Positions 1 through 10,648 of a stretch of DNA of 64,000 nucleotides are shown here, piece by piece. Every line of letters starts with the position of its first letter. The first letter of the stretch is position 1. The notes beneath the pieces were generated by a model. That model ran no database searches and was not told the origin of the DNA. It saw only the letters and a program-made list of their open reading frames with translations. Both the position numbers and the translations under genes were made by a program. Origin of the DNA: Solen grandis (taxonomy: Eukaryota; Mollusca; Bivalvia; Adapedonta; Solenidae); the NCBI GenBank assembly GCA_021229015.1, contig CM037783.1:2820725-2884724 (forward strand), given 5' to 3'.

Positions 1-397
1 TCAATCATAAAAACAATACAGCAGACTTTTTTTCTGGACACCACTATAAAATTATTTGTTGTTTTCAAGTATAAAGGTATATTCAGCTTCTGCTTCCATT
101 TTTTCATCAAGCGTGTCTTGGTTTTCATTTTCTCTTATGGACCCTGTGGTGTCGTAACTTACGTAGCGGCTCGCCATTTGTTTATACATTTGGCAGACGA
201 TGTCAAAATAAAAGTAGTTCGGCGATTACGTGACGAGAATGATATAGACAATCACGTGATATGTAAGATAGAATTATCGTTCATAGGGGAAATGATGAAC
301 ATTGGTGAAAAATGGTATCACTCACAGCAGCAGAAACTTGCAGGTTGAATCTCTGACAGTCTTTTGAAAAGACGTCCTTTCAATTTATGCACGTAAT

Positions 398-431
<34 letters not shown>

Positions 432-1468
432 GAAAAATTGTGTGTATATTTCTAGAGCATTGTCCCTTTATTAGAAACACTATAGCTGCGTACCCACTCA
501 CTGGCTCTCAATTAATTACTGGGGCGCGAAACATTGTAATAACCTTGGGATATCAATATAAAACTGACTATCTCCTTGAAACCTTAAATGATAGGAATAC
601 TGGGCGACTTTGAACACGTTCAGAAATAAAAATGTTATCCTGGTTTTATAACGTATGCTGAGAATTACTGGCATGTCTTAATGAGCTTGTTTACATAAAG
701 TTTTTCTTATTCCTTGTTCCAAATTACACGTTATACCAAATAACAGCACGGAATGGCACGTGCTCGAGAAAGATAAGACGTTTGCACTTATCTTGACGGT
801 ATGATTAATAAGCTCGGTAATTGCTTAAAAACTGAACTACTTACATGTGCAAACGTCGTTTTCTGAAAAGGAAAGAACACACGCATATTGTCCGGTCGAC
901 AAGGTTGACAAAACACAGTGTTTAAGGTCGACAAGGTCGAGGGAAACAGAGTCGACAAACAGAGTCGAAGTTCGACACACACACACACACACACAAAGAG
1001 AGAAAATTTCAGGTCGACAAGGGACCCACACAGTATCAGGATGAAACACTGGGCGGTTACCGTTTCGTCAATATGTCTGTTAAGGATGAATTAAATGAGT
1101 TATATATATTTACGCAACGATAACTTTGTTAAGACTCTAACTTTACCCTATTGACTGAACGGAATACTAAGTTGGTATTTTGATAGTATAATGATCGTTT
1201 CCCGCTTGCTCTAGAAAAATTCCAAACGATTTAAGCTTTTGAAATAACATTGATAAGATCGGTTCATGAAAGCGACATCAACGTAAATGATACTACAACG
1301 GGTCTAAAATGGGGCAATTTTTTTAGAAAGAAAAGTTTGTAGGGTTGGCCATGATTGAAATATAGTTTTATTCAGATAAATACTGAATTGATAACCTGCG
1401 GCTTAGATTAGGTTGACTCTTACAATGGGTGATACAGTAGGGCTAGACAGGGCACCTGTAAAGACTAG
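1..1468. other. intergenic, no gene recognised
   Basis: No coding signal that I trust. The open frame at 118-348 has no recognisable domain and its composition is like the surrounding AT-rich DNA. The stretch holds an AT microsatellite (about 402-428), a CA microsatellite (about 976-993) and a cluster of GTCGAC motifs between 893 and 1022, described separately. Confidence 0.6.
893..1022. repeat. GTCGACAA-rich degenerate repeat with CA microsatellite
   Basis: The motif GTCGACAA or close variants recurs about six times in 130 bases (for example near 895, 930, 952 and 1013), with a (CA)n run in the middle. The open frames through it on both strands are low-complexity by-products. It may be a small tandem repeat, with no function inferred. 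Confidence 0.5.
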
Positions 1469-1583
1469 TTGACTATTTGAGTTTACCATCGCTTCGACAG
1501 TATTTCAGTCATATAGCCACGTCCAGCTAACTACAGGTAATTCGCGGATGCATCCGGGTAGAACCACTGACCTACCGCAAGCC
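1469..1583 (-). repeat. tRNA-headed SINE, 3' part only, minus strand
   Basis: Read on the minus strand this matches the body and tail of the SINE seen in full at 47246-47506: 'CTTGCGGTAGGTC', 'GGTTCTACCCGGATGC', 'AGCTGGACGT', 'TGACTGAAATACTGTCG' and the ending with 'GGTAAACTCAAATAGTCAA'. The tRNA head is missing and the copy is diverged, so it is an old 5'-truncated insertion. Confidence 0.8.
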
Positions 1584-2323
1584 TTTAAAGACGTTTCACT
1601 GCTGAGAAATTTCAGTTAGATAAAAAAAGGGCCATATTTAGCATTATCGTGCAATTATCAAGGGTGGAGCAAAGTAATGTTGGAACTGAAAACATAATTC
1701 TTGCCGTTATATCATAACAATTATGCACATAGTTTTGTTTATCGTCAACAAATATTCGGCAAACTCATGTGTCCATGCATGTTGATAGTTTCGTCTTTAA
1801 ATGATATACATGTGCATCAGTTATAATTTTATTTCATTCATGAAATTTACACAAAGTTTTTGAGAGAGAGAGAGGGAGAGTCGATATTTTAAGAATTTAA
1901 CTAAAGAAAAATCCAAAACATTTCAATAAGTTATCAAATTGCTCAATCCAATTTGAGTTTAACGTCCCGAAGAAAATATACCAGTCACTTTGGGACTTTT
2001 TCAACAGGGGACTGATAAGATATAGACACATGACATGATACCCAATACAGTCCCGTATTATCCTGACACCAGACTGACATGTCCTGGGAGTAACATTTTA
2101 TACAAACAGCTAAGCAAGAGCTAGTGATGCATCCGAAACAGTTTTACTATTGGATGTGTCGAGGTCAGGTATTAGATCAATAACACTAACCAGTCGGTCG
2201 CTGAGACATACCTTATAATGATGGCTTTCGTATGTTTAGCGAAATAAAACATTTTATTTTATGCTTATTGTAAATATGTTGATATAACCTACACTGTGAG
2301 TGATATATTTGTTTTTTCGTCAT
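1584..2323. other. intergenic, nothing recognised
   Basis: AT-rich single-copy-looking DNA with a short GA run near 1863. No domain-bearing reading frame and no clear repeat boundaries were seen. Confidence 0.5.
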
Positions 2324-2565
2324 TAACCCTTTCCCTCATATAGACTCATTTTGACGCACTCAATAGGTACCACATAAAGCCTGATCTGCAGAAAACCACA
2401 GTTAAACCTTACCAAATTTAATTACAAAATCCTCATTTCCAGACCACTGAGGAGCAGCGAACAGCATAAAACCTGATCAGCCTGCGAGTTATTCGCAGGC
2501 TGATCTGGTTTTATGCTGTTCGCATAGGTCTTTTCATGGTTTCCTCTATGAGGGAAAGGGTTAAA
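2324..2565. mobile_element. piggyBac-like MITE with internal hairpin
   Basis: The ends are inverted copies: TTAACCCTTTCCCTCATA on the left and TATGAGGGAAAGGGTTAA on the right. The TTAA at each end would be the target duplication and the CCCT start is as in piggyBac-type elements. The middle (about 2462-2522) is a strong palindrome with arms around ACAGCATAAAACC and GATCAGCCTGCGA and a 5-base loop. At about 242 bp with no coding capacity it is a non-autonomous element. Assignment to piggyBac rests on the TTAA/CCCT ends only. Confidence 0.7.
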
Positions 2566-2650
2566 GCAGTTCGTCCACAGATGGTCACTAAAATTCTTTT
2601 TAACTATTGCATGGATTACGTTTAACAATAACCATCACCAACATTACATG

Positions 2651-2652
2651 AA

Positions 2653-2691
<39 letters not shown>

Positions 2692-2694
2692 AAT
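2651..2694. repeat. (AATA)n microsatellite
   Basis: About eleven copies of the tetranucleotide AATA, uninterrupted. Confidence 0.9.
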
Positions 2695-2904
2695 GAGGTG
2701 GATGAGTTTCTCAGTTACATGCAATGTCGTTACGAACGGTATTGAACCTTTTATTTAGAATTATAAAATCTATACTTAGAATTTCTTTTTCCATATGCCG
2801 TAATATGACTGATCAATTCACGCATGCGCCCACGTCATAGGCTGTCAGGAAAAATTCTTTAACATTTACGAGGGAGAGGAGGAAAATAAACACCTGCTGT
2901 AAGT

Positions 2905-3025
2905 AGAGGTGACACATAGGGTCACTTTTCCGTCGTCTGTCTGTTCGTCTGTCCAACTGTTTGTCCGTCCGTCCGCCAGTCACTTTTTTCTATCTCGCTT
3001 CAGCGGGTGACACACGTGTTCCAGA
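2905..3025. repeat. GTCCGTCC-type microsatellite-bearing repeat fragment
   Basis: A 'GGTGACACATAGGGTCAC' start is followed by a degenerate CTGTC/GTCCGTCC microsatellite. The same GTCCGTCC feature occurs at 32940-33070 and in the pearl-like element at 56650. It is probably a fragment of that repeat class. Confidence 0.45.
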
Positions 3026-3761
3026 GAACACTCTTGTTTTTTATTCTATCGATTATCTGTGTACGAGCTGTTTTAAAGGGAGATCAATAGGGTATGTATA
3101 TATGGATTTACATCATTCCAGTATTTACTAGTTGCCTCCCTTTTATACACAAAATAGTTTCATTTCATCGTTATCAGTTGATTGGTAAAGACTAAAAGTA
3201 AGAAGGAAATATTTTGTTTTGCGTATCGAAAATATCTCGAATTGATAAAACATCACTCTCGCTCCGCGCTTTTTGAATATGTGAAAATTGCATCTGTTCA
3301 CATTTCGGTGACTTGTACTCCATAAAATTTTAAAACAATCGTTTCAATGTAATATTTTTTTCTAATATCTTTACTGTGATCTGTGAGTATTATTAAGGCA
3401 TATTGACGATCGCTGGGATTCGAGTCGCTAGAGACCTTGCACTATTTAATCGTGAGGTCATGGGTTTGTTTCTTGGCAGCACTTTACCAAAATAATTCAA
3501 ATGGCATTGGCATCCCCACCGTCCACACACCCCTATATTTTTTGTGCGTGATGTTCAGTTCTAATGATAGTTCCGGGACTGGTAGATCAACTTCAGGTGT
3601 CTGGATAATGCGTTAAGGTGTGGAATCACGCGCGTAGAGATGTATTTGTTTCCAGTAAACAAATGAAAAACTGTCGGTTGGACGCACTGGCACTTGATCC
3701 GCAGACTTGCCCATTTTATTGAAATGTTGATTACGCTTTGTTTTTGTTTTTTGTCCCCCTG
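3026..3761. other. intergenic, nothing recognised
   Basis: AT-rich DNA. The minus-strand open frame at 3561-3938 overlaps the foldback element described next and has no recognisable domain, so I do not call it a gene. Confidence 0.5.
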
Positions 3762-4320
3762 TACTGTATTTTGAACATGGTAAGGAACGGAATCTGACAT
3801 CACATTATTACGGAAATGTCGTAACTTTGTACAGATGTGTACATTACCGTTATATCCTATGTAAGTTCGATCAGTATGATATAACGAGTTACTGACAAAA
3901 GGCAGCCATAACGAAGTAATAACGCAAAATGTCAGCAATTTGTTTATTATTTTTATAAGTGCACATTATTAACTTCCGGTTTGTTATTTTCGGCGAATCT
4001 GATTAATGACGTTAAATAAATACGCGTGCAATTTCCCGCAATCTGTTGATGTCAAATCATATCGCTCGGTCCCCCCCCAAAAATAAAAATAAAAATGGAA
4101 GTTGATAGTGGAGCGGACTCATAAGGATGTATAAATTGCAAATTGTTGACACTTCGCGTTATATCTTCTTAAAGGTTACCTTCTGACAATGATTCGTTAT
4201 AATTTGATATCGGACTAATCGAACCGCGTGCATAGAATATGATGGCAGGATATATCTGTACAAAGTTCGTAATGAGGTGATGTCAGATTCGTTCCTTACC
4301 ATGTTTTAATATACAGTACC
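3762..4320. mobile_element. foldback element with ~185-bp inverted arms
   Basis: The left arm (about 3762-3945) reads GTACTGTATTTTGAACATGG, then AAGGAACGGAATCTGACATC. The right arm (about 4137-4320) gives the same words on the opposite strand (GTACTGTATATTAAAACATGG, AAGGAACGAATCTGACATC). Similarity continues inward through TTCGAT(C/T)AGT and TGTCA(G/A)CAATTTG. Arms are imperfect, with small indels, and surround a ~190-bp spacer. No transposase is present. It is either a foldback transposon or an inverted duplication, and I could not define a target duplication. Confidence 0.6.
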
Positions 4321-5870
4321 GGAGAACAAAAATAAAATCGTACATATTTTTGATTATCAGGATTCCATTGAAAAAGGCAATTCTGCGGTTCTTGTGCCTG
4401 TGGTTGGTACAGATTCTATAAAATACAGGGAGATAACTTTGCCAAACATGTTTCTGTATATCAGTTTGGGTTATCGATAAACGCTGAACAAATTTCTTAA
4501 ACAACTTTAGATAAATATACATGTATTGATACATAGCACAACATTTAATGACATATTTAATACGGTTTAAGAGTGATTAAAACAGTATAGCTATATGAAT
4601 GTAGACTGATTGGCAACTCTGTGGTGTTCCTTCTTGAGACATTGTTAAACGAAAACGAACGTCTTAGATCTCTGTAAGAAATAATCCTTACTGAGTGTAC
4701 GGGTTGGATTTCAAGTCAAGAACTTGACATAAATTTAATTACTAACACCGAATGTATTTATTTGTCTATCGACCTTCAGTAACGTGATAGTACCTCCAAC
4801 GCTTCGACCGAAATTTGTCATGATGATAGAATGAAATGGGAATCCAAGTTGTGAAATTATCCCCTGCCTCTCTGACAACTGTGGTCTTCATGTCGAAATC
4901 CTCTATAAATATACATCTTCGGCCGTCAGAGACAAAATGACCTGACAGAAACAGTCTGCCGTCAACTGAAGTGTCGGTTCTGTAAAAAGCTGATGATAAT
5001 AAAAGCCGCCTTTTTTGCCTATAGTTTTATTATTTTACCTTCTTTCATTCTCCTGCTACTGTTTCCTAATGGGGAACAATCCCGCGAGACATGCTGTGGA
5101 AATTTCGCTCGGCATAGTTCTGCACTGGAATCATTTGAAAACTCCTCTGGCAAGAAATCATTGAAACTGTTCCCACGTGAATCATGTTGCAAGTCGTTTT
5201 TGGTGGGGCCCTGTTTATTCACAATATATACCAAAATATCTAAAGCAGCCTGTACATTATAATAAATTTATTGTCAATGATACTGAAGCAATATTATTGA
5301 AATTAAAAAATGATTTACTAATTGCACAATAATATATTTTCATTTTTGGCTGTAGATGTCAACAAGTGATGGTGTGTCCTTTGGTAGCTCCTGTCATTGT
5401 ATGTGCACTTAAAAGGAAAAAAAACTAAAAAGAGAAAAGTTTGGGCCAAGAATCGGTATCCTGTACAAGGTAATGAAATGAAAGCAGCTCGTTCACAGTT
5501 ATTCATTGACTAAGAGTTTGATTAAAACTATATGTATATATTACCTCTAGTAATACCGATCCGAACACGCATGATTATCCAATATAGCATTTCGTGATTG
5601 TAAAAATAAATGGGTAATTTAAATAGCATTATTATCTCTCTTTATTATCCCTCTGTTTATATTGTCTAGTGCCGTGTGGCGTCACATGACTGATCACACA
5701 AACACTCTTTGGGCATGCGCTCACTTCACGGGTTGAACATTTTTATAAACCTTTCGTTACCCGATACTATGGAAGACGCCATTTTACGGAATATGTCACG
5801 TGGTACAGCAAGTACTTTATTCTATAAATGTATTCAACCGGAATTCTCCGACATGTGTTAAGGAAAAAAA
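4321..5870. other. intergenic, no supported gene
   Basis: The frame at 4993-5262 (89 aa) begins with a hydrophobic stretch that could mimic a signal peptide and contains paired cysteines. It has no recognisable domain, no clear splice context and a same-size antisense frame, so it is not called. The rest is AT-rich. Confidence 0.45.
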
Positions 5871-5985
5871 AACGTTTATTTTTCCGTTCAGTGTGACATA
5901 ACTTGCCAAGTTTATATTCAATGTGACATACACTTGCCAAATTTATTTTCAATGTGACATTCACTTGCCAAATTTATTTGTCAAG
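5871..5985. repeat. ~34-bp tandem repeat, three copies
   Basis: The unit TTCAATGTGACATACACTT followed by GCCAAATTTATT occurs three times with few changes. It looks like a recent minisatellite. Confidence 0.75.
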
Positions 5986-6989
5986 AAACAAAAGCATGAC
6001 CAATATTAACATGGACAGGATTTTTTTTCGGCGTATATATCTAACCTCTTTTGACATTTTTACGGATGATGACGCAAGATAAGACAACTATTTTCATTGG
6101 CGGAAATGTTGAACACGGGGGGAAATTTAGTAAAATAGCCTGACTGCATTTCTATGGTAAATATAATTATATTGATGATAAATAGTTCATATTGAAGTAC
6201 TGAGTCAATATTATTGATGGAGGATTAAGAAATATCTGCGTTACTTAGGGAGCAATGCATACACTTTCAATAGTATTGACATCTGATAGAAATATGAATA
6301 TTGTTTTGGCCGGTCTAGGGACATAAAAGTTGCGAAATGAGATATTAAGATTCTGTTGAAAGGTGCATTTATTTGCATGCGCTGAAACTAGCGATTAATG
6401 TCTCTGTCACCTTTCAGGAAAATAAAACATTAAGATGATCGATTTTTTTCTCTATTTCACCGAGGAATAAAGCAGTGGTGGCAGAAAAATGTTTATGTGC
6501 TATACAAAATGAAATTGGTGATATTTTCGCTTTTCTTTCTTTTTTGAATTTAAAGCCAAATATGAGCGGCGATGCATTTTTAGGATCAAACGTGGGAATT
6601 GTGGCTCCCCTGAAGCGATTTAAATGCAAATGATGCATTCTTGAGACAATTTCAACGCACTTTCTACATCACGTTGATATTACAAACATGTTTGTTCTAC
6701 CATTCCTTGACGAAGTGTATACATTGTTTACGTGATAATGCCGGAATACTCGCCTGTTTTTACCATTTCAGTCATTCTTTTCTTTATGAGACAGATAAAG
6801 TGAGGCCTGATCACTCTCTAGGGGCATGCATTTACACTAAGTTACATTATCCTAACAAAAGCCTGATGAGTGCTAAGCAATGGTGTTATACGAATACCAG
6901 TATAAAGGAACAGTATGCGTGGGTTTTTTTGTTGTTGTTTTTTTGGTTTTATTTTTTTTTTTTTTTTTTTTTTTGCTTTTTCGTGTGTG
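5986..6989. other. intergenic, T-rich before the inverted element
   Basis: No recognisable gene. The frame at 6641-7078 runs into a long T tract (about 6949-6974) and then into the GTCGCA arrays, so its tail is repeat translation. The T tract may mark the outer side of the inverted element that follows. Confidence 0.5.
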
Positions 6990-7017
6990 TAACGCCGTTA
7001 TACGTCGCAACGCCGTT

Positions 7018-7371
7018 AAACGTCGCAATTGCCGCTAAACGTCGCAGCACTAACGCTAAACGTCGCAACCACCGCTAAACGTCGCAACTGCCCTGCCGCC
7101 AAACGTCGCAACGTTAACGCTAAACGTCGCAAAAAAATCGACTGCCCCTAAACGTCGCACAACCTTAACGGTAAACGTCGCACTTAGTAGGGAGGTTCAG
7201 TATCGAACCTAAACATCACACATAAGTTCAGAGTAACTACTCATGGTTCTATAGCAACCACCCACATATCCCTAGCAACCATCATTAAGTCCTTAGCAAT
7301 CAATCTCGTGCCCTTAGCAACTGCATAAAAGTCCATAGCAACCACTCCTGGGTCCATAGCAACAACTATCA
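7018..7371. repeat. left inverted arm (AAACGTCGCA array)
   Basis: At least eight copies of the core AAACGTCGCA at 7-20-bp spacing, then the ~32-bp repeat ATAGCAACCACNC. It matches the arm at 10311-10648 in the opposite direction. Two extra outer repeats (about 6999-7025) are absent from the right arm. Confidence 0.8.
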
Positions 7372-8366
7372 CGAAATTGGCCGAAACAGCTTCTTCAACA
7401 AAAAAGATTGTAGAAGGAAAAAACAATATTTTTTCAAAAGAAAACCTTGTTTTACATTGTAAAGCACGAGATTGATTGCTTAGAGCACAATGACTGTGAA
7501 TAGGATATATTTTTTTTGAAAAGATATAAGAAATGGTAAAATAGTTATGTATATGTGTATGATCGAATAAGTTGCCTAAATATTCCATCAAAATCCCTTT
7601 AGTCATTTGAATAGTACAATATCAACTATAAAAAACAACAATTTGACACGAAATACTCATATATATATTTATTTATGAAATTTAAATGTCAGGTACAAAA
7701 AATAAGAAATGAGTTATTTTAAATATGCATGTTTAGTAGACAAAGATAAAATGCTATAATTATTTAATATAGTGTTCGTGTGCATGTTTTTATTCAATTC
7801 ATATACCAAAACAGACCAAGTCTATACATGTTTATTCATGTACTTTTGATAGAAAACAGTGGCGTAATTCAAGAATTATAGGTTATCCAAACAAACCAAA
7901 CCGGGAGAATGCTTGGTCGGATCAGGGAGTATTTCGGGCTTTATTTCCTGTGTATTTGAATAATACACGTCCTAGGGTCATTTTTATATTAAATTACGTT
8001 TTTTTTTTTTGGTTTAATATGCAAACATGTTATCTTGTTAAATAATATTATATATAAACATAAATGTATATATATATTGTCAATGATGTCAGATAAAATT
8101 GTTCCTTTAGAAAAATCAACTTTAGTAACAAATAATTTGTTAGATGTACATAATTTTGTTTACTTTATCTAAGTATTTTATATAATATTTTCTATGTTAA
8201 CTTACAATCCTTTAAAAAAAAAAATATACATATAATTGTTTTCAAAAACCGGAATTAACTTGTTTACTTATAATTTTTTTTTTTTATTTTTTTTGGTATT
8301 TACATAATTAAGAATCACCTTATTTGTCGTTATTACCTTCGATGCTATTGTTTTTAAATGTTTATA
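7372..8366. other. AT-rich interior of the inverted element
   Basis: Very AT-rich with several T or A homopolymers. The minus-strand frame at 7241-7606 is translation of the inner minisatellite followed by AT-rich DNA, not a gene. Confidence 0.5.
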
Positions 8367-8422
8367 TGTCACGGTCTGAACTTACAGATCATGGTGAATA
8401 ATCAATGTGCATATCGACCTGT

Positions 8423-8495
8423 GGCCCGATAGCCCAGTCGGTAGAGTGCAGGAACAGTATTCCTGAGACCCTGGGTTCGAGTCCCGGTCGAGCCA
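8423..8495 (+). other. tRNA-like cloverleaf inside the 5' LTR
   Basis: 73 bases fold as a tRNA. The acceptor pairs GGCCCGA with TCGAGCC (one mismatch), box A is TAGCCCAGTCGG and the anticodon stem is CAGGA/TCCTG with a 7-base loop ACAGTAT. The T arm is CTGGG/CCCGG around box B GGTTCGAGTCC. Position 33 is C rather than T and the D stem is weak. It is therefore a tRNA-derived or tRNA-mimicking pol III promoter rather than a working tRNA gene. Confidence 0.75.
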
Positions 8496-8712
8496 TGATT
8501 TTTTCACTACTTGTTACATTTGGCGCCCAACGTGGGACCGTGGCTGGTACGATGCTTAACAGCTCTACCATTAACTATTTAATACTTCATTTACTCTCCA
8601 TATTTCCAAGTTGGAAATTCGAGGACGAATTTCGTCCTGGAGGGGAAGGGGGAGTATGTCACGGTCTGTACTTGCAGGTCATGGTGAATCATCTATATGC
8701 ATATCTACATAT

Positions 8713-8785
8713 GGCCCGATAGCCCAGTTGATTTAGTGCAGGAACGCTATTCCTGAGACCTTGGGTTCGAGTCCCGGTCGAGCCA
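8713..8785 (+). other. tRNA-like cloverleaf inside the 3' LTR
   Basis: Same segment in the second LTR. Box B and both outer stems are intact. Box A has decayed to TAGCCCAGTTGA and the anticodon loop has changed (GCT for AGT in the middle). The conserved ends and decayed middle fit neutral drift since insertion. Confidence 0.7.
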
Positions 8786-8808
8786 TGATTTTTTCACCAC
8801 CTGTTACA

Positions 8809-9187
8809 TAAACTCGGTTTTGAAAAAAAATATAACAGAACAACGTGGTTTGGGTCAGTTGCTTTTGCTTGGTGATCGGTATGTAAGGGGAGTTGCGGGG
8901 CTGGTTGCCTGTTGTAAGGATAATGTGACTTTAAAAGGTACTCCGTCACATCTCTATGGCGTGGTACTACATGTTTAAATGCACTATATATTATATCTCA
9001 AGTAGATTGTTAAAGCCAAGTGTCAATAAGGGTACTCTATAAAATGCCGTTCAAAATTTTGTCATATCGATGAGATCGAAATTGCATAAAAAAAATTCGA
9101 TATACTTGCACATCCACTCGTTATGGATATGGCTGTTAGAATTCATCGTCGCTGCAACAGTACTTCATTATTGAGTGTGTGTGTGTG
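8809..9187. other. AT-rich spacer, nothing recognised
   Basis: No open frame of note. A segment near 8945-9005 weakly resembles the second SINE family (TGGCGTGGTACTACATGT, compare 11490-11510), too diverged to call. Confidence 0.35.
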
Positions 9188-9488
9188 TTTGGATTTACCG
9201 TCGCTGCGACAGTATTTCATTCATATAGCGACGTCCAGCTTACTACAGGTTGAGTAAGACCCCGAATGCGCAGAGACATCCGGGTATGCAACATATACGT
9301 CCAACTTATTACGGAGGAAACCCTGTATGCACAGAGGCACCCGGGTAAACTACCGACCTTCCCGAAGCCAGCTGGAAAGCTTCCCCACATGAAAAACCCT
9401 GACCCTGCCGGGCATCGAACTGAAAGAGGTGAGGGACTGAGTGAGTGTGAAAGTCAAAGATTTTACCCTCTCGACCACGGAGGCCCCC
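9188..9488 (-). repeat. tRNA-headed SINE, minus strand, internally duplicated
   Basis: On the minus strand it runs from 'GGGGGCCTCCGTGGTCGAG' (head with box A) to 'GTCGCTGCGACGGTAAATCC'. The central body words (CATCCGGGTA / CACCCGGGTA, each next to an ACGTCCA(G/A)CTTA-type word) appear twice. So it is either internally duplicated or two partial copies joined. The head is diverged. Confidence 0.75.
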
Positions 9489-9690
9489 TTGGAATTAAAT
9501 TAAATCGATATATAAACATAAACACCATAAAAATTAAATGATGTTATTAGATATTTAATTCCTAGTTTGAATGTTTTTTGTTTACAATTAACTTCTGATT
9601 GTATCTTGCAAAAAATGTACCTCAAGCGGGTCATTGACCTTCTTGAATTACTTCTTTTTTCAATATATAAAGATCTTTATATATATTCCT

Positions 9691-9745
9691 CACTTGAAAA
9701 ATCCGAACGACCATACCGGGATTCGATCCCACAGCGGTGAAGGTC

Positions 9746-9785
<40 letters not shown>

Positions 9786-9971
9786 ATTGTAATTTAGCGA
9801 CTTCACCCTCTCGGCCACGGAGGCCCCATATATATATTATAATAAATTATAATAACATATACGTAGACCTTCACCGCTGTGGGATCGAAACCCGGTAAGT
9901 CCGTTTTTCAAGTGAGGAAGCCTTCCAGCTGGCTTGCGGTAGGTCGATGGTTCTACCCGGATGCCTCCTGT
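9691..9971. repeat. two SINE heads in inverted arrangement around an AT microsatellite
   Basis: 9691-9827 is a minus-strand SINE head whose middle is replaced by an (AT)n run (about 9743-9782). 9863-9971 is a plus-strand copy that starts in the middle of the head (GTAGACCTTCACCGCTGTGG) and continues into the body. The shared words ACTTGAAAAA...CCGGGATTCGATCCC and their complement make a palindrome of about 250 bp. Confidence 0.7.
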
Positions 9972-10194
9972 CTCTAAGAGGAGGATTCAGGAGGGTCCGG
10001 ACCCCACACCTATTTTAAATTATTTTTATTTCGATCACCCCCCTCCGCACTAAAGAATTGGACCCCCAGTATTGGAATTTCGAGCTGATCTTGGATACCC
10101 CCACCCCAAGGGAAAAATCCTAGATAATACCCTGGGTATCTAGACTATATCCTATACTCAGTGCGTTAGTATGTTGCAAGGGATTCGTGTGAAT

Positions 10195-10648
10195 GGTGGC
10201 CATGGACACTTAGGCGGTTGGTAAGGGCAAGATACTGGTTGTAAGGGACCATGAGTAGGCTGCGTAAGCTCCAAGAGTGGTTGCTATTAACTTAAAGATG
10301 ATGTTTAGGGCCCGATAGTGGTTGCTATGGACACAGGAGTGGTTGCTTCGGACTTTTATGCAGTTGCTAAGGGCACGAGATTGATTGCTAAGGACTTAAT
10401 GATGGTTGCTAGGGACATGTGGGTGGTTGCTATAGAACCATGAGTAGTTACTCTGAACTTATGTGTGATGTTTAGGTTCGATACTGAACCTCCCTACTAA
10501 GTGCGACGTTTAGCGTTAAAGTTGTGCGACGTTTAGGGGCAGTCGATTTTTTTGCGACGTTTATTAATTGCGACGTTTGGCGGCAGGGCAGTTGCGACGT
10601 TTAGCGGTGGTTGCGACGTTTAGCGTTAGTGCTGCGACGTTTAGCGGC
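10195..10648. repeat. right inverted arm plus ~32-bp minisatellite
   Basis: 10311-10648 mirrors the left arm. The GGTTGCTANGGAC minisatellite extends further inward here (about 10195-10310) than on the left side. So the two arms have expanded or shrunk independently. Confidence 0.75.

Larger units (their letters stand above)
8367..8808 (+). mobile_element. TRIM (miniature LTR retrotransposon) with tRNA-like LTRs
   Basis: Two direct repeats of 152 bp (8367-8518 and 8657-8808) start TGTCACGG and end TTACA. Two bases after the first is TGGCGCCCAACGTGGGAC (8521-8538), a typical primer-binding site complementary to the 3' end of a tRNA-Lys. Immediately before the second is a purine tract GGAGGGGAAGGGGGAGTA (8639-8656). 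The interior is only 138 bp and non-coding. I count about 18 differences between the LTRs, so the insertion is old. No clean 5-bp target duplication is visible (TTATA against TAAAC). The LTR/PBS/PPT layout defines a TRIM. The tRNA-like segment within each LTR is unusual. Confidence 0.85.

Noticed and set aside
118..348. 76-aa open frame at the window start
   Set aside because: No domain, no splice context and ordinary AT-rich composition.
3561..3938. 125-aa minus-strand frame
   Set aside because: Overlaps one arm of an inverted repeat. The other arm does not keep the frame, and no domain is visible.
4993..5262. Small secreted cysteine-containing protein
   Set aside because: Signal-like start but no recognisable domain and an equally long antisense frame. 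I could not separate it from chance.
6641..7078. 145-aa frame ending in a T tract and repeats
   Set aside because: Half of it is homopolymer Phe and translation of the AAACGTCGCA array.
8423..8495. Functional tRNA-Thr gene (anticodon AGT)
   Set aside because: Position 33 is C, the D stem is poor, and the same segment lies in both copies of a 152-bp LTR.
8420..8790. Two independent tRNA-derived SINEs
   Set aside because: The repeats have identical 152-bp length with TG...CA ends, a primer-binding site after the first and a purine tract before the second, which fits a TRIM.
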